Assembly: GCF_009830105.1 (NCBI RefSeq)
Contig: NZ_WURB01000001.1
Location: forward strand, 248,001 to 312,000
From: Microvirga makkahensis
GTDB lineage: Bacteria; Pseudomonadota; Alphaproteobacteria; Rhizobiales; Beijerinckiaceae
Direction: 5' to 3'
DNA: 64,000 nt
The notes beneath the pieces are model-generated. The model saw only the letters and a program-made list of their open reading frames with translations, had not been told where the DNA came from and ran no database searches. How positions within the stretch are numbered: the first letter of the stretch is position 1; the number at the start of each line of letters is the position of its first letter. Made by a program: the position numbers and the translations under genes. This document shows, in pieces, positions 7,130-17,051 of the stretch.

Positions 7130-8031
7130 GCGACGATCTCGCCGCGGCTCACCATGACGGCGGAGCCCCCGATCTCGGCGGCAACCAGCTCGCCGTTCTT
7201 GATCGTCATCTGGAGGGCGATCACGCTCGCTCGCCCCATCTCGACGCCCTGTTCGATGACAATGTCGTGCTCGCCGTCACCCAGGGGCTCGCATTCCATG
7301 AGCGCTCCCGCGAAGGCCGCCGCGGCGGAGCCGGTAGCGGGATCCTCGACGATGCCCATGCCCGGCCCGAACATGCGGGCGCGGAAGCGCAAGCCTGCCG
7401 CTTCCGGCACACGCGTATAGACGTAAGCCGAAGGATGGTCGCTATCGGCGAAGGCCTTGTCGAAGGCATCTCCCTTCGGCCAAGCGCGAGCCAGGGCTTC
7501 AAGGGACGCGACGGGCACGAGATCATAGGCCACCCCCGCCGAATGGCGGCTCGGCACATGGCGCTCGAAGCCGATGTCCGTAGGATCGAGGCCGAGAGCC
7601 CAGGCGCAGGTGGTGCTGTCCTTGCCCTCACCCCAGGAGAACGGCAGGCGCGGCAAGCGAAAGCGCGCTTCACCGCTCACCGTATCCTTCACCTCGGCCG
7701 CGCAGGAAACGATGCCGATCTTCTCCTTCAGGCCGAAGGCGACGGCGCCGGGCTCACCATTCTGGTCCAGAAGAGCAAGCAGCACCGCCGTACCCACGGT
7801 GGGATGGCCCGCGAAGGGCAGCTCGCGTCCCGGCGTAAAGATGCGGATATCGGCACGCTGATGCGGATCGGTGGGCGGGAACACGAAAACCGTCTCGGAA
7901 AGGTTGAACTCCTTCGCGATCGTTTGCATCTGCCCGTCATCGAGCCCTTCCGCCTCCAGCACGACCGCCAGGGGATTTCCAGTGAAGCGCTCCGATGTGA
8001 AGACGTCGAGAGTGATGAAACGACGAGCCAT
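7126..8031 (-). CDS. PhzF-family isomerase/epimerase-like protein
   Basis: The 301-residue protein has the two-lobed PhzF/diaminopimelate-epimerase fold. The N-terminal lobe contains the substrate loop FTGNPLAVV and the catalytic glutamate in FNLSETVFV. RELPFAGHPTVGTAV and the C-terminal GIVEDPATGSAAAAF are family signatures. True PhzF isomerises DHHA in phenazine synthesis, but no phenazine genes are present, so this is a generic family member of unknown substrate. It lies 5 bp after pdxY and overlaps the NUDIX gene by 4 bp, which makes a three-gene operon. Confidence 0.88.
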   Translation of the reverse strand: MARRFITLDVFTSERFTGNPLAVVLEAEGLDDGQMQTIAKEFNLSETVFVFPPTDPHQRADIRIFTPGRELPFAGHPTVGTAVLLALLDQNGEPGAVAFGLKEKIGIVSCAAEVKDTVSGEARFRLPRLPFSWGEGKDSTTCAWALGLDPTDIGFERHVPSRHSAGVAYDLVPVASLEALARAWPKGDAFDKAFADSDHPSAYVYTRVPEAAGLRFRARMFGPGMGIVEDPATGSAAAAFAGALMECEPLGDGEHDIVIEQGVEMGRASVIALQMTIKNGELVAAEIGGSAVMVSRGEIVA

Positions 8032-8036
8032 GCGGA

Positions 8037-8885
8037 TCAGACCTCTTCGGCGGTGAAACGGTGGGTGGGCGAGACGAACTCGTCCTGTGCGGCAATGGTG
8101 AGGATCTCGCGGGATCCCGCCTCCTCCGTGCGCTTGAGCAATCCGTAGACAGAGGCGGAGGCTTCGGCAAGGGCCGTCGCAGCGGAGCGGGAGCGCGCGT
8201 AATGAACGAAGAACAGCGCGGCAATGGCGTCCCCCGCCCCGTTGACGCTCAACGACAACCTAGGGGTGCGTACCCGCCAGAAATGACCGCCCTCGCCTGC
8301 CACGAGATCGATGGCGTCGGAAGGCGTCTCCCGCGTCTCGACGGAGGTCACGAGCACGGCCCTGGGGCCGAGTTCCTGCACCGTCGCCACGGCCTGCTTA
8401 ACATCGCTCAGGGTTTCGGTCGTGAGGCCGGAGAGATAGTTCAGCTCGAACTGGTTCGGTGTGATGATGTCGGCCGCCGGAATAGCCTTCTCGCGCATGA
8501 ATTCCGGGATGCCGGGACGAACAAAGACGCCGCGGCCCACATCGCCGATCACCGGATCGCAGCAATAGAGGGCCCGGGGATTGAGCGCCCGCACCCGCGC
8601 GACGGCGGAGAGGATCGCGTTGCCTATATCGGCCGAGCCCATATAGCCCGAGAGCACACCGTCGCATTTTTCGAGCACGCCGCGCTCGGCAATGCCCTCC
8701 ACGAGTTCCTCGATGGCAGGCCCGTCGAAGACCCGGCCCTTCCAGGAGCCGTAGCCCGTATGATTGGAAAACTGCACCGTATGAATGGGCCACACTTCGA
8801 CGCCGAGACGCTGCATCGGAAAGACGGCGGATGCATTGCCCACATGACCATAGGCAACATGTGATTGGATCGAGAGAACATTCAT
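8037..8885 (-). CDS. pdxY: Pyridoxal kinase (PdxY-type)
   Basis: The 282-residue kinase phosphorylates pyridoxal in the vitamin B6 salvage pathway. It begins [17 protein letters not shown], the substrate-binding start of PdxY/PdxK. It carries the ribokinase-type ATP/anion-hole motif [12 protein letters not shown] near residue 217 and the [10 protein letters not shown] loop. PdxY is favoured over PdxK because the length is about 280 and the start is short. ATG 8885 has GGGGG 8 nt upstream. It is the first gene of the operon with phzF-like and NUDIX genes. Confidence 0.92.
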   Translation of the reverse strand: MNVLSIQSHVAYGHVGNASAVFPMQRLGVEVWPIHTVQFSNHTGYGSWKGRVFDGPAIEELVEGIAERGVLEKCDGVLSGYMGSADIGNAILSAVARVRALNPRALYCCDPVIGDVGRGVFVRPGIPEFMREKAIPAADIITPNQFELNYLSGLTTETLSDVKQAVATVQELGPRAVLVTSVETRETPSDAIDLVAGEGGHFWRVRTPRLSLSVNGAGDAIAALFFVHYARSRSAATALAEASASVYGLLKRTEEAGSREILTIAAQDEFVSPTHRFTAEEV

Positions 8886-9031
8886 GGCTATAGCCCCCTT
8901 CTCTCTTTCGGTTACCGCATTACCCAGCTGGCTTCAAATGACGTGATGTGATCCTTTCCATCACGGGAATACCGGACCGTGACATGAGGTTCGTGCGTTC
9001 GCTACGGGAAAGCCATGAGGAGACGCCGCGC

Positions 9032-9553
9032 GTGGATCTGGAGACGATCACGAATCCCATTCTCGGTTTCATTCGAGACAACCAAGCCTATGCTCCCCTG
9101 ATCGTGGGGCTCATGACGTTCGGGGAGTCCTTTGCGTTCATCTCTCTCGTCCTGCCGATGGTCACCATTCTCGTTGCCGTGGGTTTCGCGCTGGCGGCAG
9201 CGGACATCACGTTCTGGCAGGTCTGGCTGAGCGCGGCGGCGGGAGCCGTCCTGAGCGCCTGGATCTCGTACGAGATCGGCCACAAGGCCAAGAAGCGTGC
9301 CTACGGGATCTGGCCCCTCTCGACGAAACCAGAGCTCATCGACAGAGGGGAACGGTTCTTCCAGCGCTTCGGTCCCTGGGCCATGTTCCTGGGCCGGTTC
9401 TTCGGCCCCACGCGCGCGGTCCTTCCGCTGATCGCCGGCATCTTCCTGATGCCCCGGGTGCTCTTCCAGGTGGCCAACATGGCGTCCGCCTCGGTCTGGG
9501 CCTTCGCCCTGCTCGCTCCGGGGGCAGGGCTCGCCCGTTACCTGCTCTGGTAG
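9032..9553 (+). CDS. DedA-family inner-membrane protein
   Basis: Read from GTG 9032, the protein has 173 residues and starts at the usual family N-terminus (DLETITNPILGFIRDN). A GAGGAG site lies 9 nt upstream; earlier starts at 8984 (ATG) and 8948 (GTG) lack one. It has the DedA/SNARE-associated pattern: a re-entrant segment with GESFAFISLVLPM, then two or three membrane helices, and the conserved FLGRFFGPTRAVLPLIAGIF. DedA proteins take part in lipid transport and membrane-potential maintenance; UndA/DedA members recycle undecaprenyl phosphate. At 173 residues it is slightly short for the family. Confidence 0.87.
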   Translation: MDLETITNPILGFIRDNQAYAPLIVGLMTFGESFAFISLVLPMVTILVAVGFALAAADITFWQVWLSAAAGAVLSAWISYEIGHKAKKRAYGIWPLSTKPELIDRGERFFQRFGPWAMFLGRFFGPTRAVLPLIAGIFLMPRVLFQVANMASASVWAFALLAPGAGLARYLLW

Positions 9554-9622
9554 ATAGATTTTTTTCGAGGGAACCAGACTCCAGAGGGCTCATTAACCTC
9601 CCACGTCAGAAGGAGGTTTCCC

Positions 9623-9778
9623 ATGGGCAAAGGCAAGATGAACGGCGACAACTCCGCCGAGAGCAAGAAGCACCCCGGCGATCACATCCGCGGCTCCGGC
9701 GGAACGACCAAGAAGCGCCTCGATCCCGGCAAGCAGGATAACAACAAGGCTCAGAACACTAAGAGCAACCAGCAGTAA
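9623..9778 (+). CDS. Very small Lys/Asn/Gly-rich hydrophilic protein (51 aa)
   Basis: A 51-codon frame starts at ATG 9623 behind an excellent site (AAGGAGG, 6 nt spacing). The product is almost entirely polar, with repeated Lys-Lys pairs, Asn/Gln and Gly (MGKGKMNGDN at the start, KSNQQ at the end) and no hydrophobic core. It is probably intrinsically disordered, possibly a stress or nucleic-acid-associated peptide. I do not recognise a family. It follows the DedA gene by 69 bp. Confidence 0.65.
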   Translation: MGKGKMNGDNSAESKKHPGDHIRGSGGTTKKRLDPGKQDNNKAQNTKSNQQ

Positions 9779-10067
9779 ACGGGCCTGCTCTTCATCCGAA
9801 CAGGTGGAGCCCCTTTAGATCCGGAATTGGCAGAGTCCTTCGGCAATGTTGCGTTATATCGGCAAGATCGCGGAGGACCTCTGCCGTTGAATCCATCCCG
9901 GCAGGCCTCTACGCCTAAGAGATCCATGACGACTCGCCGGACGAATGGCTGCCGAACGAACTCGGCATGGCCGGTCGAGCACTGGCGTCGTTGCGACTGG
10001 AGGATCGGGGCCGTTCTGCCTGCCGCCTTCTCGCTCATCGAGGCGCTGGCCGCTCCCGACACGCTTA
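9779..10067. other. 289-bp gap without a recognisable gene
   Basis: I see no gene with start and ribosome site on either strand. A short plus-strand frame near 9848-9890 reads MLRYIGKIAEDLCR before a stop and has protein-like composition, but no ribosome site. The gap ends in the ilvC hairpin. Confidence 0.35.
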
Positions 10068-10110
10068 CAGAACGAAACAGGGGCGGAAGATCCGCCCCTG
10101 TTTCGTTCTG
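10068..10110 (-). terminator. Perfect 20-bp hairpin downstream of ilvC
   Basis: CAGAACGAAACAGGGGCGGA pairs perfectly with the sequence at 10091-10110 across a 3-nt loop. It begins 12 bp past the ilvC stop and also lies beyond the convergent small gene. T-rich bases in the stem give some U content, and TTTT follows on the plus strand. It is a strong candidate two-way terminator. Confidence 0.75.
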
Positions 10111-10121
10111 TTTTCGAGAGA

Positions 10122-11297
<1,176 letters not shown>

Positions 11298-11410
11298 CTA
11301 CCTTCCGGGCTCCTCGCCCTCCCACAAACGGTCCGAGCATGGAGAGTTCAAACGCCTCCCGTATGCTCTAGATTGGCTCTCAGCAACCCTCCTTTCGAAG
11401 GACAAGCCGC

Positions 11411-11959
11411 ATGCAACGCCTCGCCACCCCCGATGAAGTTCTTGCCTTCTGGCGTGAAGCCGGACCCGAGAAATGGTTTGCCAAGGACGAAGCCTTCGAC
11501 CAGCTCTGCCGGGACCGTTTCATGCCGACCTACGAGGCCGCCGCGAGAGGGGACCTCAACGAGTGGGAGCTCACCCCGGAGGGCGCGCTCGCCGTCGTTC
11601 TCCTTCTCGATCAGTTCCCGAGAAACATGTTCCGGGGACAGCGCGAGACCTATAAGACCGACCCCGTCGCCCTGATGGTCGCTGACCGCGCCATCGAGAG
11701 AGGGTTCGACCACAAGGTGGAGCCGGAGCTCCGCCGTTTCTTCTACCTGCCCTTCATGCACTCCGAGTCCTTGCGGCACCAGGAGCGCTCGGTGGCTCTA
11801 AACGAAGCCCTCGGCGACGAGGTTTCCATCCATTGGGCGCGTCACCATCACGACGTCATCGCCCGTTTCGGCCGCTTCCCCCACCGCAATGCCATTCTCG
11901 GACGGGAGACGACACCGGAGGAGGAAGCCTTCCTGCAGGAAGACGGCTTCAGGGGCTGA
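11411..11959 (+). CDS. DUF924-family protein
   Basis: The 182-residue protein shows the DUF924 pattern throughout: VLAFWREAGPEKWF at the start, ALAVVLLLDQFPRNMFRG in the middle, FFYLPFMHSESLRHQERSV, and FGRFPHRNAILGRETTPEE near the end. The family is all-helical and TPR-like and is widespread in proteobacteria, but has no assigned biochemical role. ATG 11411 has AAGGA 8 nt upstream. It converges on ilvH with 5 bp between stop codons. Confidence 0.92.
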   Translation: MQRLATPDEVLAFWREAGPEKWFAKDEAFDQLCRDRFMPTYEAAARGDLNEWELTPEGALAVVLLLDQFPRNMFRGQRETYKTDPVALMVADRAIERGFDHKVEPELRRFFYLPFMHSESLRHQERSVALNEALGDEVSIHWARHHHDVIARFGRFPHRNAILGRETTPEEEAFLQEDGFRG

Positions 11960-11964
11960 ACCCT

Positions 11965-12510
11965 TCACATGATCCCTTCCGCGCCGCGCGCCATCGCGGC
12001 AACGCCGGTGCGGGACACCTCCACGAGGCCGACCGCCATCATGAGCTTGATAAAGCGCTCGACCTCGTCGGTCGTGCCGGTCAGCTCGTAGACGAAGGAG
12101 GTGAGCGTCGCGTCGAGCGTGCGCGCACCGAAGGCTGAGGCGAGACGCATTGCCTCCACGCGGTGATCGCCCTTGCCGACCACCTTCACGAGACAGAGTT
12201 CGCGCTCCACCGCCTCTCCGGTGAGCGTGAGATCCACCACCCGGTGCACCGGCACGAGCCGCTCGAGCTGGCTCTTGATCTGCTGAATGATGCTGTCTGT
12301 GCCCGTAGTGACGATGGTGATGCGCGAGATATGCGCCTCGTGCTCCGTCTCGGTGACCGTCAGGCTTTCGATGTTGTAGCCGCGGCCCGAGAAGAGACCG
12401 GCGATGCGGGCGAGGACGCCTGGCTCGTTGTCGACGACCACCGCAAGGGTATGCCGGTTGACGGGCTCGACGCGGTGCGCATCGGGATAGTGTGTTTTCA
12501 TCTGGAGCAT
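11965..12510 (-). CDS. ilvH: Acetolactate synthase small (regulatory) subunit
   Basis: The 181-residue protein has the N-terminal ACT domain that binds valine (HTLAVVVDNEPGVLARIAGL, then RGYNIESLTVTETEH). The C-terminal ALS_ss domain (RELCLVKVVGKGDHRVEA) interacts with the catalytic subunit. It gives valine feedback control to IlvB. ATG 12510 is preferred because the upstream GST gene ends at 12539; ATG 12501 is also possible, and neither has a strong ribosome site. It is separated from ilvB by a GST gene on the same strand, which is unusual, and is probably cotranscribed. Confidence 0.95.
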   Translation of the reverse strand: MLQMKTHYPDAHRVEPVNRHTLAVVVDNEPGVLARIAGLFSGRGYNIESLTVTETEHEAHISRITIVTTGTDSIIQQIKSQLERLVPVHRVVDLTLTGEAVERELCLVKVVGKGDHRVEAMRLASAFGARTLDATLTSFVYELTGTTDEVERFIKLMMAVGLVEVSRTGVAAMARGAEGIM

Positions 12511-12538
12511 TTGCGTTGTCCGGCGTTGGTGTCTGGCT

Positions 12539-13219
12539 TCAGGCTGCCTTGCGGAAATTCTCAATCGCCTCTTCGTCGACCTCGTCGGCATCGACGATCC
12601 AGCTTTCTTTCAGGGCGGCGGAACGCCATTCCTGGAATGTGGGAAGCGAGAGGATCGCATCGACATAAGAGCGCGTCCCCGCATCAAGGGCGAAGGAATA
12701 GGTGTCGAGGCGGGTCGCGAGCGGCGCATACATGGCGTCCGCCGCCGTGAAAGCGCCGAAGAGAAACGCCCCGCCCGCTCCGAAGCGCTCCCGCGCCTCG
12801 CGAACGATCTCGGAAAATCGTGCGACGTCTCGGGCCACGGCCTCGCCGCGATCTTTCTGCGCATATTTCTTGCCGAGATTCATCGGGCAGGCGCTGCGCA
12901 GGGCGGTGAATCCCGCGTGCATTTCGGCCGCGACCGAGCGCGCCATGGCCCGGGCCTTACGATCCTCAGGCCATACGGGAGCTCCGAAAGCCTCGCCCGC
13001 ATATTCCATGATCGCGATGCTCTCCCACACGGTCACTTCGCCGTCGATGAGGATCGGCACCTTGCCGGCGGGTGAATATGTCAGCACCCGCTTCTTCGTA
13101 TCGGGAAGGTCGAGGGGAATGACGATTTCGTCGAAGGCGACTCCCAGCTGCTTCATGAGCAGCCAGGGCCGCAGGGACCAGGACGAGTAGCATTTGTTGG
13201 CAATGACGAGGGTCGGCAT
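12539..13219 (-). CDS. Glutathione S-transferase family protein
   Basis: The 226-residue protein has a thioredoxin-like N-terminal domain starting LVIANKCYSSWSLRPWLLM, where the serine pair sits in the catalytic position. The cis-proline segment AGKVPILIDG is followed by WESIAIMEYAGEAF. The C-terminal half is the all-helical domain (AADAMYAPLATRLDTYSF). It resembles zeta/maleylacetoacetate-isomerase-like or YfcF-like GSTs. Substrate is unknown. It is inserted between ilvB (17 bp upstream) and ilvH (28 bp downstream), all on the minus strand, so its expression probably follows the ilv operon. Confidence 0.9.
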   Translation of the reverse strand: MPTLVIANKCYSSWSLRPWLLMKQLGVAFDEIVIPLDLPDTKKRVLTYSPAGKVPILIDGEVTVWESIAIMEYAGEAFGAPVWPEDRKARAMARSVAAEMHAGFTALRSACPMNLGKKYAQKDRGEAVARDVARFSEIVREARERFGAGGAFLFGAFTAADAMYAPLATRLDTYSFALDAGTRSYVDAILSLPTFQEWRSAALKESWIVDADEVDEEAIENFRKAA

Positions 13220-13236
13220 GGCTTCCGTCTTTCCTA

Positions 13237-15009
13237 TTACACCAGCATCTTGCCCTTCTCGTCGATCACGGAGCCGATATCGGCTCCGGTTTCGCCGAGA
13301 TAGTCGTTGAGCAGCATCTCGTTATGCGCCTTGCCCGACGGAATCATCGGGAAGCAGTTCTCGGTCTTGTCGACAATACAGTCGAAGATGACGGGGCGGT
13401 TAACGCTGATCATTTCCATGATCCTCGCATCGAGGTCGCTGGGATCGTCGCAGCGGATGCCGACCGCGCCATAGGCCTCGGCGAGCTTCACGAAATCGGG
13501 CAGCGATTCCGAATAGCTCTGCGAGTAGCGCCCGCCGTGCAGCAGCTCCTGCCACTGGCGCACCATGCCCATGTACTCGTTGTTCAGGATGAACACCTTG
13601 ACCGGAAGGTTGTACTGCAGCGCCGTGGACATCTCCTGCAGCATCATCTGGATCGAGGCCTCACCTGCAATGTCGATGACGAGGGAGTTCGGATGGGCGA
13701 GCTGCGCGCCGACGGCCGCGGGCAGGCCGTAGCCCATGGTGCCGTGTCCGCCGGAGGTCATCCAATGGTTCGGATCTTCAAACTTGAAGTACTGTGCCGC
13801 CCACATCTGGTGCTGGCCGACTTCGGTGGTGATATAGGGCGAGCGGTCCTTGGTGAGCTCGTAGAGACGCTGGATCGCATATTGCGGCTTGATGGTTTCC
13901 TTGGAGTTCTTGAAGGCGAGGCAGTTGCGGGCGCGCCAGCCCTCGATCTTGCTCCACCATTCCTGCAGATCAACCTTGTCGGCCTGCTTCGCGCCCTGGC
14001 GCCACAGGCGCACCATGTCTTCCAGCACATGCGCGCAATCGCCCACGATCGGAATGTCTACCTTCACCGTCTTGTTGATCGATGACGGATCGATATCCAC
14101 GTGGATGCGCTTGGAGAACGGCGAGAAGGCATCGAGGCGGCCAGTGATACGGTCGTCAAAGCGCGCGCCGATGTTGATCATCACGTCGCATTCATGCATC
14201 GCAAGATTGGCCTCGTAAGTGCCGTGCATGCCGAGCATGCCGAGCCACTGCCTGTCGGAGGCCGGATAGGCGCCGAGGCCCATCAGCGTCGAGGTGATGG
14301 GAAAGCCCGTGAGCTGCACGAGCTCGCGCAACAGCGCCGACGCATGCGGGCCGGAATTGATGACGCCGCCACCCGTATAGAACACGGGCCGCTTGGCGTT
14401 TGCCATCAGCTCGATGGCGGCGCGGATGTGGTCCATGTCGCCCTTGACGGTCGGACGGTAGGTCTTGTGCTGGTTGCTCAAGGGGCGCACATAGCTGCCC
14501 GCTTTGAATTGGATGTCCTTCGGCAGGTCCACGACCACCGGACCAGGGCGCCCGTTCTGCGCCACATAGAAGGCCTCATGCAGAATGCGCGGCAGGTCCT
14601 CGATGGATTTGACGAGGTAATTGTGCTTCGTGCAGTGGCGCGTGATGCCCACCGTATCGCATTCCTGGAAAGCGTCGGAGCCGATGAGATGGGTCGGCAC
14701 CTGACCGGTGATGCAGACGAGCGGGATCGAGTCCATCATGGCATCCGCAAGACCGGTGATGGCATTGGTCGCACCGGGGCCCGAAGTCACCAGCACCACG
14801 CCCGGCTTGCCCGAGGCGCGCGCATAGCCTTCCGCGGCATGAACCGCTCCCTGCTCGTGACGGACGAGGACGTGACGCACCTTGTCCTGATGAAAAAGCG
14901 CGTCGTAGATGGGAAGAACCGCGCCGCCCGGATAACCGAAGACATGCTCGACCCCCTGGTCCTGCAGGGCTCGGATCACCATTTCGGCTCCGGTCATTGT
15001 CTCGCTCAT
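13237..15009 (-). CDS. ilvB: Acetolactate synthase large (catalytic) subunit
   Basis: The 590-residue ThDP enzyme makes acetolactate and acetohydroxybutyrate. The N-terminal ThDP-binding domain has VFGYPGGAVLPIYDALF and the catalytic glutamate in RHEQGAVHAAEGYARASG. A central FAD/regulatory domain follows, then the C-terminal ThDP-diphosphate domain with GEASIQMMLQEM and NNEYMGMVRQWQ. ATG 15009 has GGAG 9 nt upstream. An Ile/Val-rich leader peptide and intrinsic attenuator precede it. It could equally be called ilvI; the choice of symbol is nominal. Confidence 0.97.
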   Translation of the reverse strand: MSETMTGAEMVIRALQDQGVEHVFGYPGGAVLPIYDALFHQDKVRHVLVRHEQGAVHAAEGYARASGKPGVVLVTSGPGATNAITGLADAMMDSIPLVCITGQVPTHLIGSDAFQECDTVGITRHCTKHNYLVKSIEDLPRILHEAFYVAQNGRPGPVVVDLPKDIQFKAGSYVRPLSNQHKTYRPTVKGDMDHIRAAIELMANAKRPVFYTGGGVINSGPHASALLRELVQLTGFPITSTLMGLGAYPASDRQWLGMLGMHGTYEANLAMHECDVMINIGARFDDRITGRLDAFSPFSKRIHVDIDPSSINKTVKVDIPIVGDCAHVLEDMVRLWRQGAKQADKVDLQEWWSKIEGWRARNCLAFKNSKETIKPQYAIQRLYELTKDRSPYITTEVGQHQMWAAQYFKFEDPNHWMTSGGHGTMGYGLPAAVGAQLAHPNSLVIDIAGEASIQMMLQEMSTALQYNLPVKVFILNNEYMGMVRQWQELLHGGRYSQSYSESLPDFVKLAEAYGAVGIRCDDPSDLDARIMEMISVNRPVIFDCIVDKTENCFPMIPSGKAHNEMLLNDYLGETGADIGSVIDEKGKMLV

Positions 15010-15071
15010 GGTATTTAGCTCCGTCGGGTGTCTTGAGTGCTTGTCTGCGTTGTTCTGGTGTTTCGGGCAAT

Positions 15072-15094
15072 AAAAAAGGCCCCTGAGGGGGCCT
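15072..15094 (-). terminator. Intrinsic attenuator of the ilvB operon
   Basis: On the minus strand AGGCCCC-CTCA-GGGGCCT forms a 7-bp stem followed by a clear run of T's (TTTTT, then ATTG). It lies between the leader peptide and ilvB and is a textbook intrinsic terminator. Stalling at the leader's branched-chain codons would let an alternative upstream stem form and prevent it. Confidence 0.85.
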
Positions 15095-15120
15095 GTGCGC
15101 CATCGCCGGACCTGCGGGGA

Positions 15121-15171
15121 TCAATCCCGCTCCGTCGATGGCGCTCGTACTACGAGAATAAGCTTGCGCAT
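15121..15171 (-). CDS. ilvB leader peptide (16 aa)
   Basis: The frame MRKLILVVRAPSTERD starts 25 nt after the predicted transcription start and ends 27 bp before the attenuator. Consecutive Leu-Ile-Leu-Val-Val codons make a sensor for branched-chain aminoacyl-tRNAs. The ribosome site is weak (GAGAG, about 9 nt). Similar leaders with the same VVRAPS-type ending are known ahead of alphaproteobacterial ilvB. Confidence 0.85.
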   Translation of the reverse strand: MRKLILVVRAPSTERD

Positions 15172-15202
15172 TTGGGCAGCTCTCGGTTCAAAAGTTGCGC
15201 AA

Positions 15203-15231
15203 ACGCTAAACGATCCGTCTCACCCGGTCAA
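15203..15231 (-). promoter_or_regulatory. Promoter of the ilvB-GST-ilvH operon
   Basis: TTGACC (-35) and TAGCGT (-10) are separated by 17 nt on the minus strand. The predicted start near 15196 fits the leader peptide 25 nt downstream. The -35 is nearly consensus. Confidence 0.65.
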
Positions 15232-15290
15232 GCGGCTCACATTGGCAGGGCCCGCCTTAGCTTTTAATCTTCCTGTCCTATTTTAGTCGA

Positions 15291-16127
15291 ATGACCATGA
15301 CCGATACGATCTCTTCCACCGGCGTCCGCACGCAAAATCAACGCCTGACCGCCCGCGCCCTGCTCCTGGGGGACCGCCTCGACGTGGCAGGCCTGGAGCG
15401 CAGTGATGTTCTATCCACTGCCCCCCTCGCCTTCCGGGCTGGTCAGGAGGGCTTCGTGGCTCTCTTCCGTTACGGCGTGGCTGTCCTTGTCGGCCTGACG
15501 CCCCTCGAGGAGGACGAGGTCATCCGGGGTCTGCGCCAGCGTATTCAGGGCGAGTTCTCGCGGCATGAGGAGGAAACCGCGATCATCGAGATTTCGCCCG
15601 ACCGGGACGACCAGATCCCGCCGGGCGGCCCGATCTATATCAAGCACCTCTCCACCGAACGGCTCGTCGTCATCGCCGACGCCCTTTCCAAGAGCGCGGC
15701 GCTGGCCCGGGACGAACGGGAGGCCGCAGCCGTCTTCGACCTCGTGGAGCCGGCCGCCAGACACCTCGCCGAGAAGGGCCGCCGTCCACCCGGGCGCCGG
15801 GAGATTCTCAAGCATGTGGGGCACGCCCTTCTCGTTCGCCAACGCGTCTCCGGCCGCGTCGCGGTAGAAGAGAAGCCGGACGTGCTCTGGGACCGTCCGG
15901 ATCTGGAGCGCCTCTATGCCCGCCTCGAGGACGAATACGAGCTGAAGGAACGCGCCACAGCGCTCCACCGCAAGCTCGAGGTGATCGGCGACACGGCCCA
16001 GGCGCTGACAGATCTTATCGACACCGAGCGCTCGCTTCGCCTCGAACTGATCATCGTTCTCCTGATCGTGTTCGAGATCTTCATTACCTTCTACCAGATG
16101 GCCATCGGTTATCTAGGAGGGCATTGA
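15291..16127 (+). CDS. RMD1/YagE (DUF155)-family membrane-anchored protein
   Basis: The 278-residue protein matches the RMD1/sif2 (DUF155) pattern. An N-terminal region includes [20 protein letters not shown], then [62 protein letters not shown] combines a conserved helix with one C-terminal transmembrane segment. Relatives include yeast and mitochondrial RMD proteins; the biochemical function is uncertain. ATG 15291 has no clear ribosome site, and a TATTTT lies 6 bp upstream, so a leaderless transcript is possible. The last 44 bp overlap the end of miaA on the other strand. Confidence 0.85.
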   Translation: MTMTDTISSTGVRTQNQRLTARALLLGDRLDVAGLERSDVLSTAPLAFRAGQEGFVALFRYGVAVLVGLTPLEEDEVIRGLRQRIQGEFSRHEEETAIIEISPDRDDQIPPGGPIYIKHLSTERLVVIADALSKSAALARDEREAAAVFDLVEPAARHLAEKGRRPPGRREILKHVGHALLVRQRVSGRVAVEEKPDVLWDRPDLERLYARLEDEYELKERATALHRKLEVIGDTAQALTDLIDTERSLRLELIIVLLIVFEIFITFYQMAIGYLGGH

Positions 16128-17037
16128 GCCCGGCCATTGCGACCTCGTATCCCCTCTCCGGGTCCACCCATTGCCAATCCGGCAATTGGTTGCGGAACCA
16201 GGTGAACTGGCGCTTGGCGTAGCGTCGCGTGTCGCCCTGTCCCTTGGCTATGGCTTCATCGAGAGACATCTCGCCGCGCAGGTAGGCCAGCAAGCCGGGA
16301 ATGCCGTGGGCTCGCATGGCTGGCAGCATGGGATCGAGATTCCTTTCCCCCAGAGCTTTCACCTCGTCGAGCGCGCCCTGTTCCATCATGACGAGAAAGC
16401 GCCGGTCGATGCGCCGGCGCAGGTCCTCCCGGTCGGGAGCCAGGAAGAGCTTGATCACGGGCACATCGCTCAGCGGTCCCGGCCGGCGGGCTCCGTGGAA
16501 CGACACGAGCGGCTGACCGGTGGCCGCGAAAAACTCCAGGGCGCGCTGCACCCTGAGCCGGTCCGACGGACGTAAAGTGCGCGCCGTTTCGGGGTCCCGC
16601 TCCGCCAGGAGACGGTAGAGCTCGGGAGTTTCGAGCCCCTCGCTCTCTCGCCGTACCGTCTCGCGGATTTCCTCGGGAACGGGGGGCATATCGGAGAGGC
16701 CCTCCGTCAAGGCTTTGAAGTAGAGACCGGTCCCGCCCACGAAGATCGGTAGCTCACGGCCCCGGATCTCCTCTAAAACCCGGACAGCGTCCGCCACATA
16801 GCGACCGACGGAATAATTCACGGCGGCATCCACATGCCCGTAGAGCCGGTGAGGCGTCTCGGCCTCCTCCTCTGAAGTCGGGCGGGCCGTGATCACCCGC
16901 AGGTCGCGGTAGACCTGCATGGAATCGGCGTTGATCACCACACCACCGAGACCTTGAGACAGTTTGATGCCCAAGGCGGACTTGCCTGATGCGGTGGGGC
17001 CTGCAATGAGAACCGCTCCGATCCTTTCGTCACTCAC
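16084..17037 (-). CDS. miaA: tRNA dimethylallyltransferase
   Basis: The 317-residue enzyme transfers dimethylallyl to A37 of tRNAs reading UNN codons. The P-loop is [33 protein letters not shown] and [20 protein letters not shown] are family motifs, and [17 protein letters not shown] closes the domain. The start is GTG 17037 (GTG AGT GAC GAA) with GGGGAG 8 nt upstream; the open frame reaches 17226 but would overlap serB. It is divergent from serB with 14 bp between start codons and converges on the RMD1-like gene with a 44-bp overlap. Confidence 0.95.
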   Translation of the reverse strand: MSDERIGAVLIAGPTASGKSALGIKLSQGLGGVVINADSMQVYRDLRVITARPTSEEEAETPHRLYGHVDAAVNYSVGRYVADAVRVLEEIRGRELPIFVGGTGLYFKALTEGLSDMPPVPEEIRETVRRESEGLETPELYRLLAERDPETARTLRPSDRLRVQRALEFFAATGQPLVSFHGARRPGPLSDVPVIKLFLAPDREDLRRRIDRRFLVMMEQGALDEVKALGERNLDPMLPAMRAHGIPGLLAYLRGEMSLDEAIAKGQGDTRRYAKRQFTWFRNQLPDWQWVDPERGYEVAMAGLNALLDNRWPSGRR

Positions 17038-17051
17038 GGTCCGGTCTCCCC

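Noticed and set aside
7126-8031. Phenazine biosynthesis
   Set aside because: The PhzF-like gene is alone; no phzA/B/D/E/G genes are near, and the family is broad.
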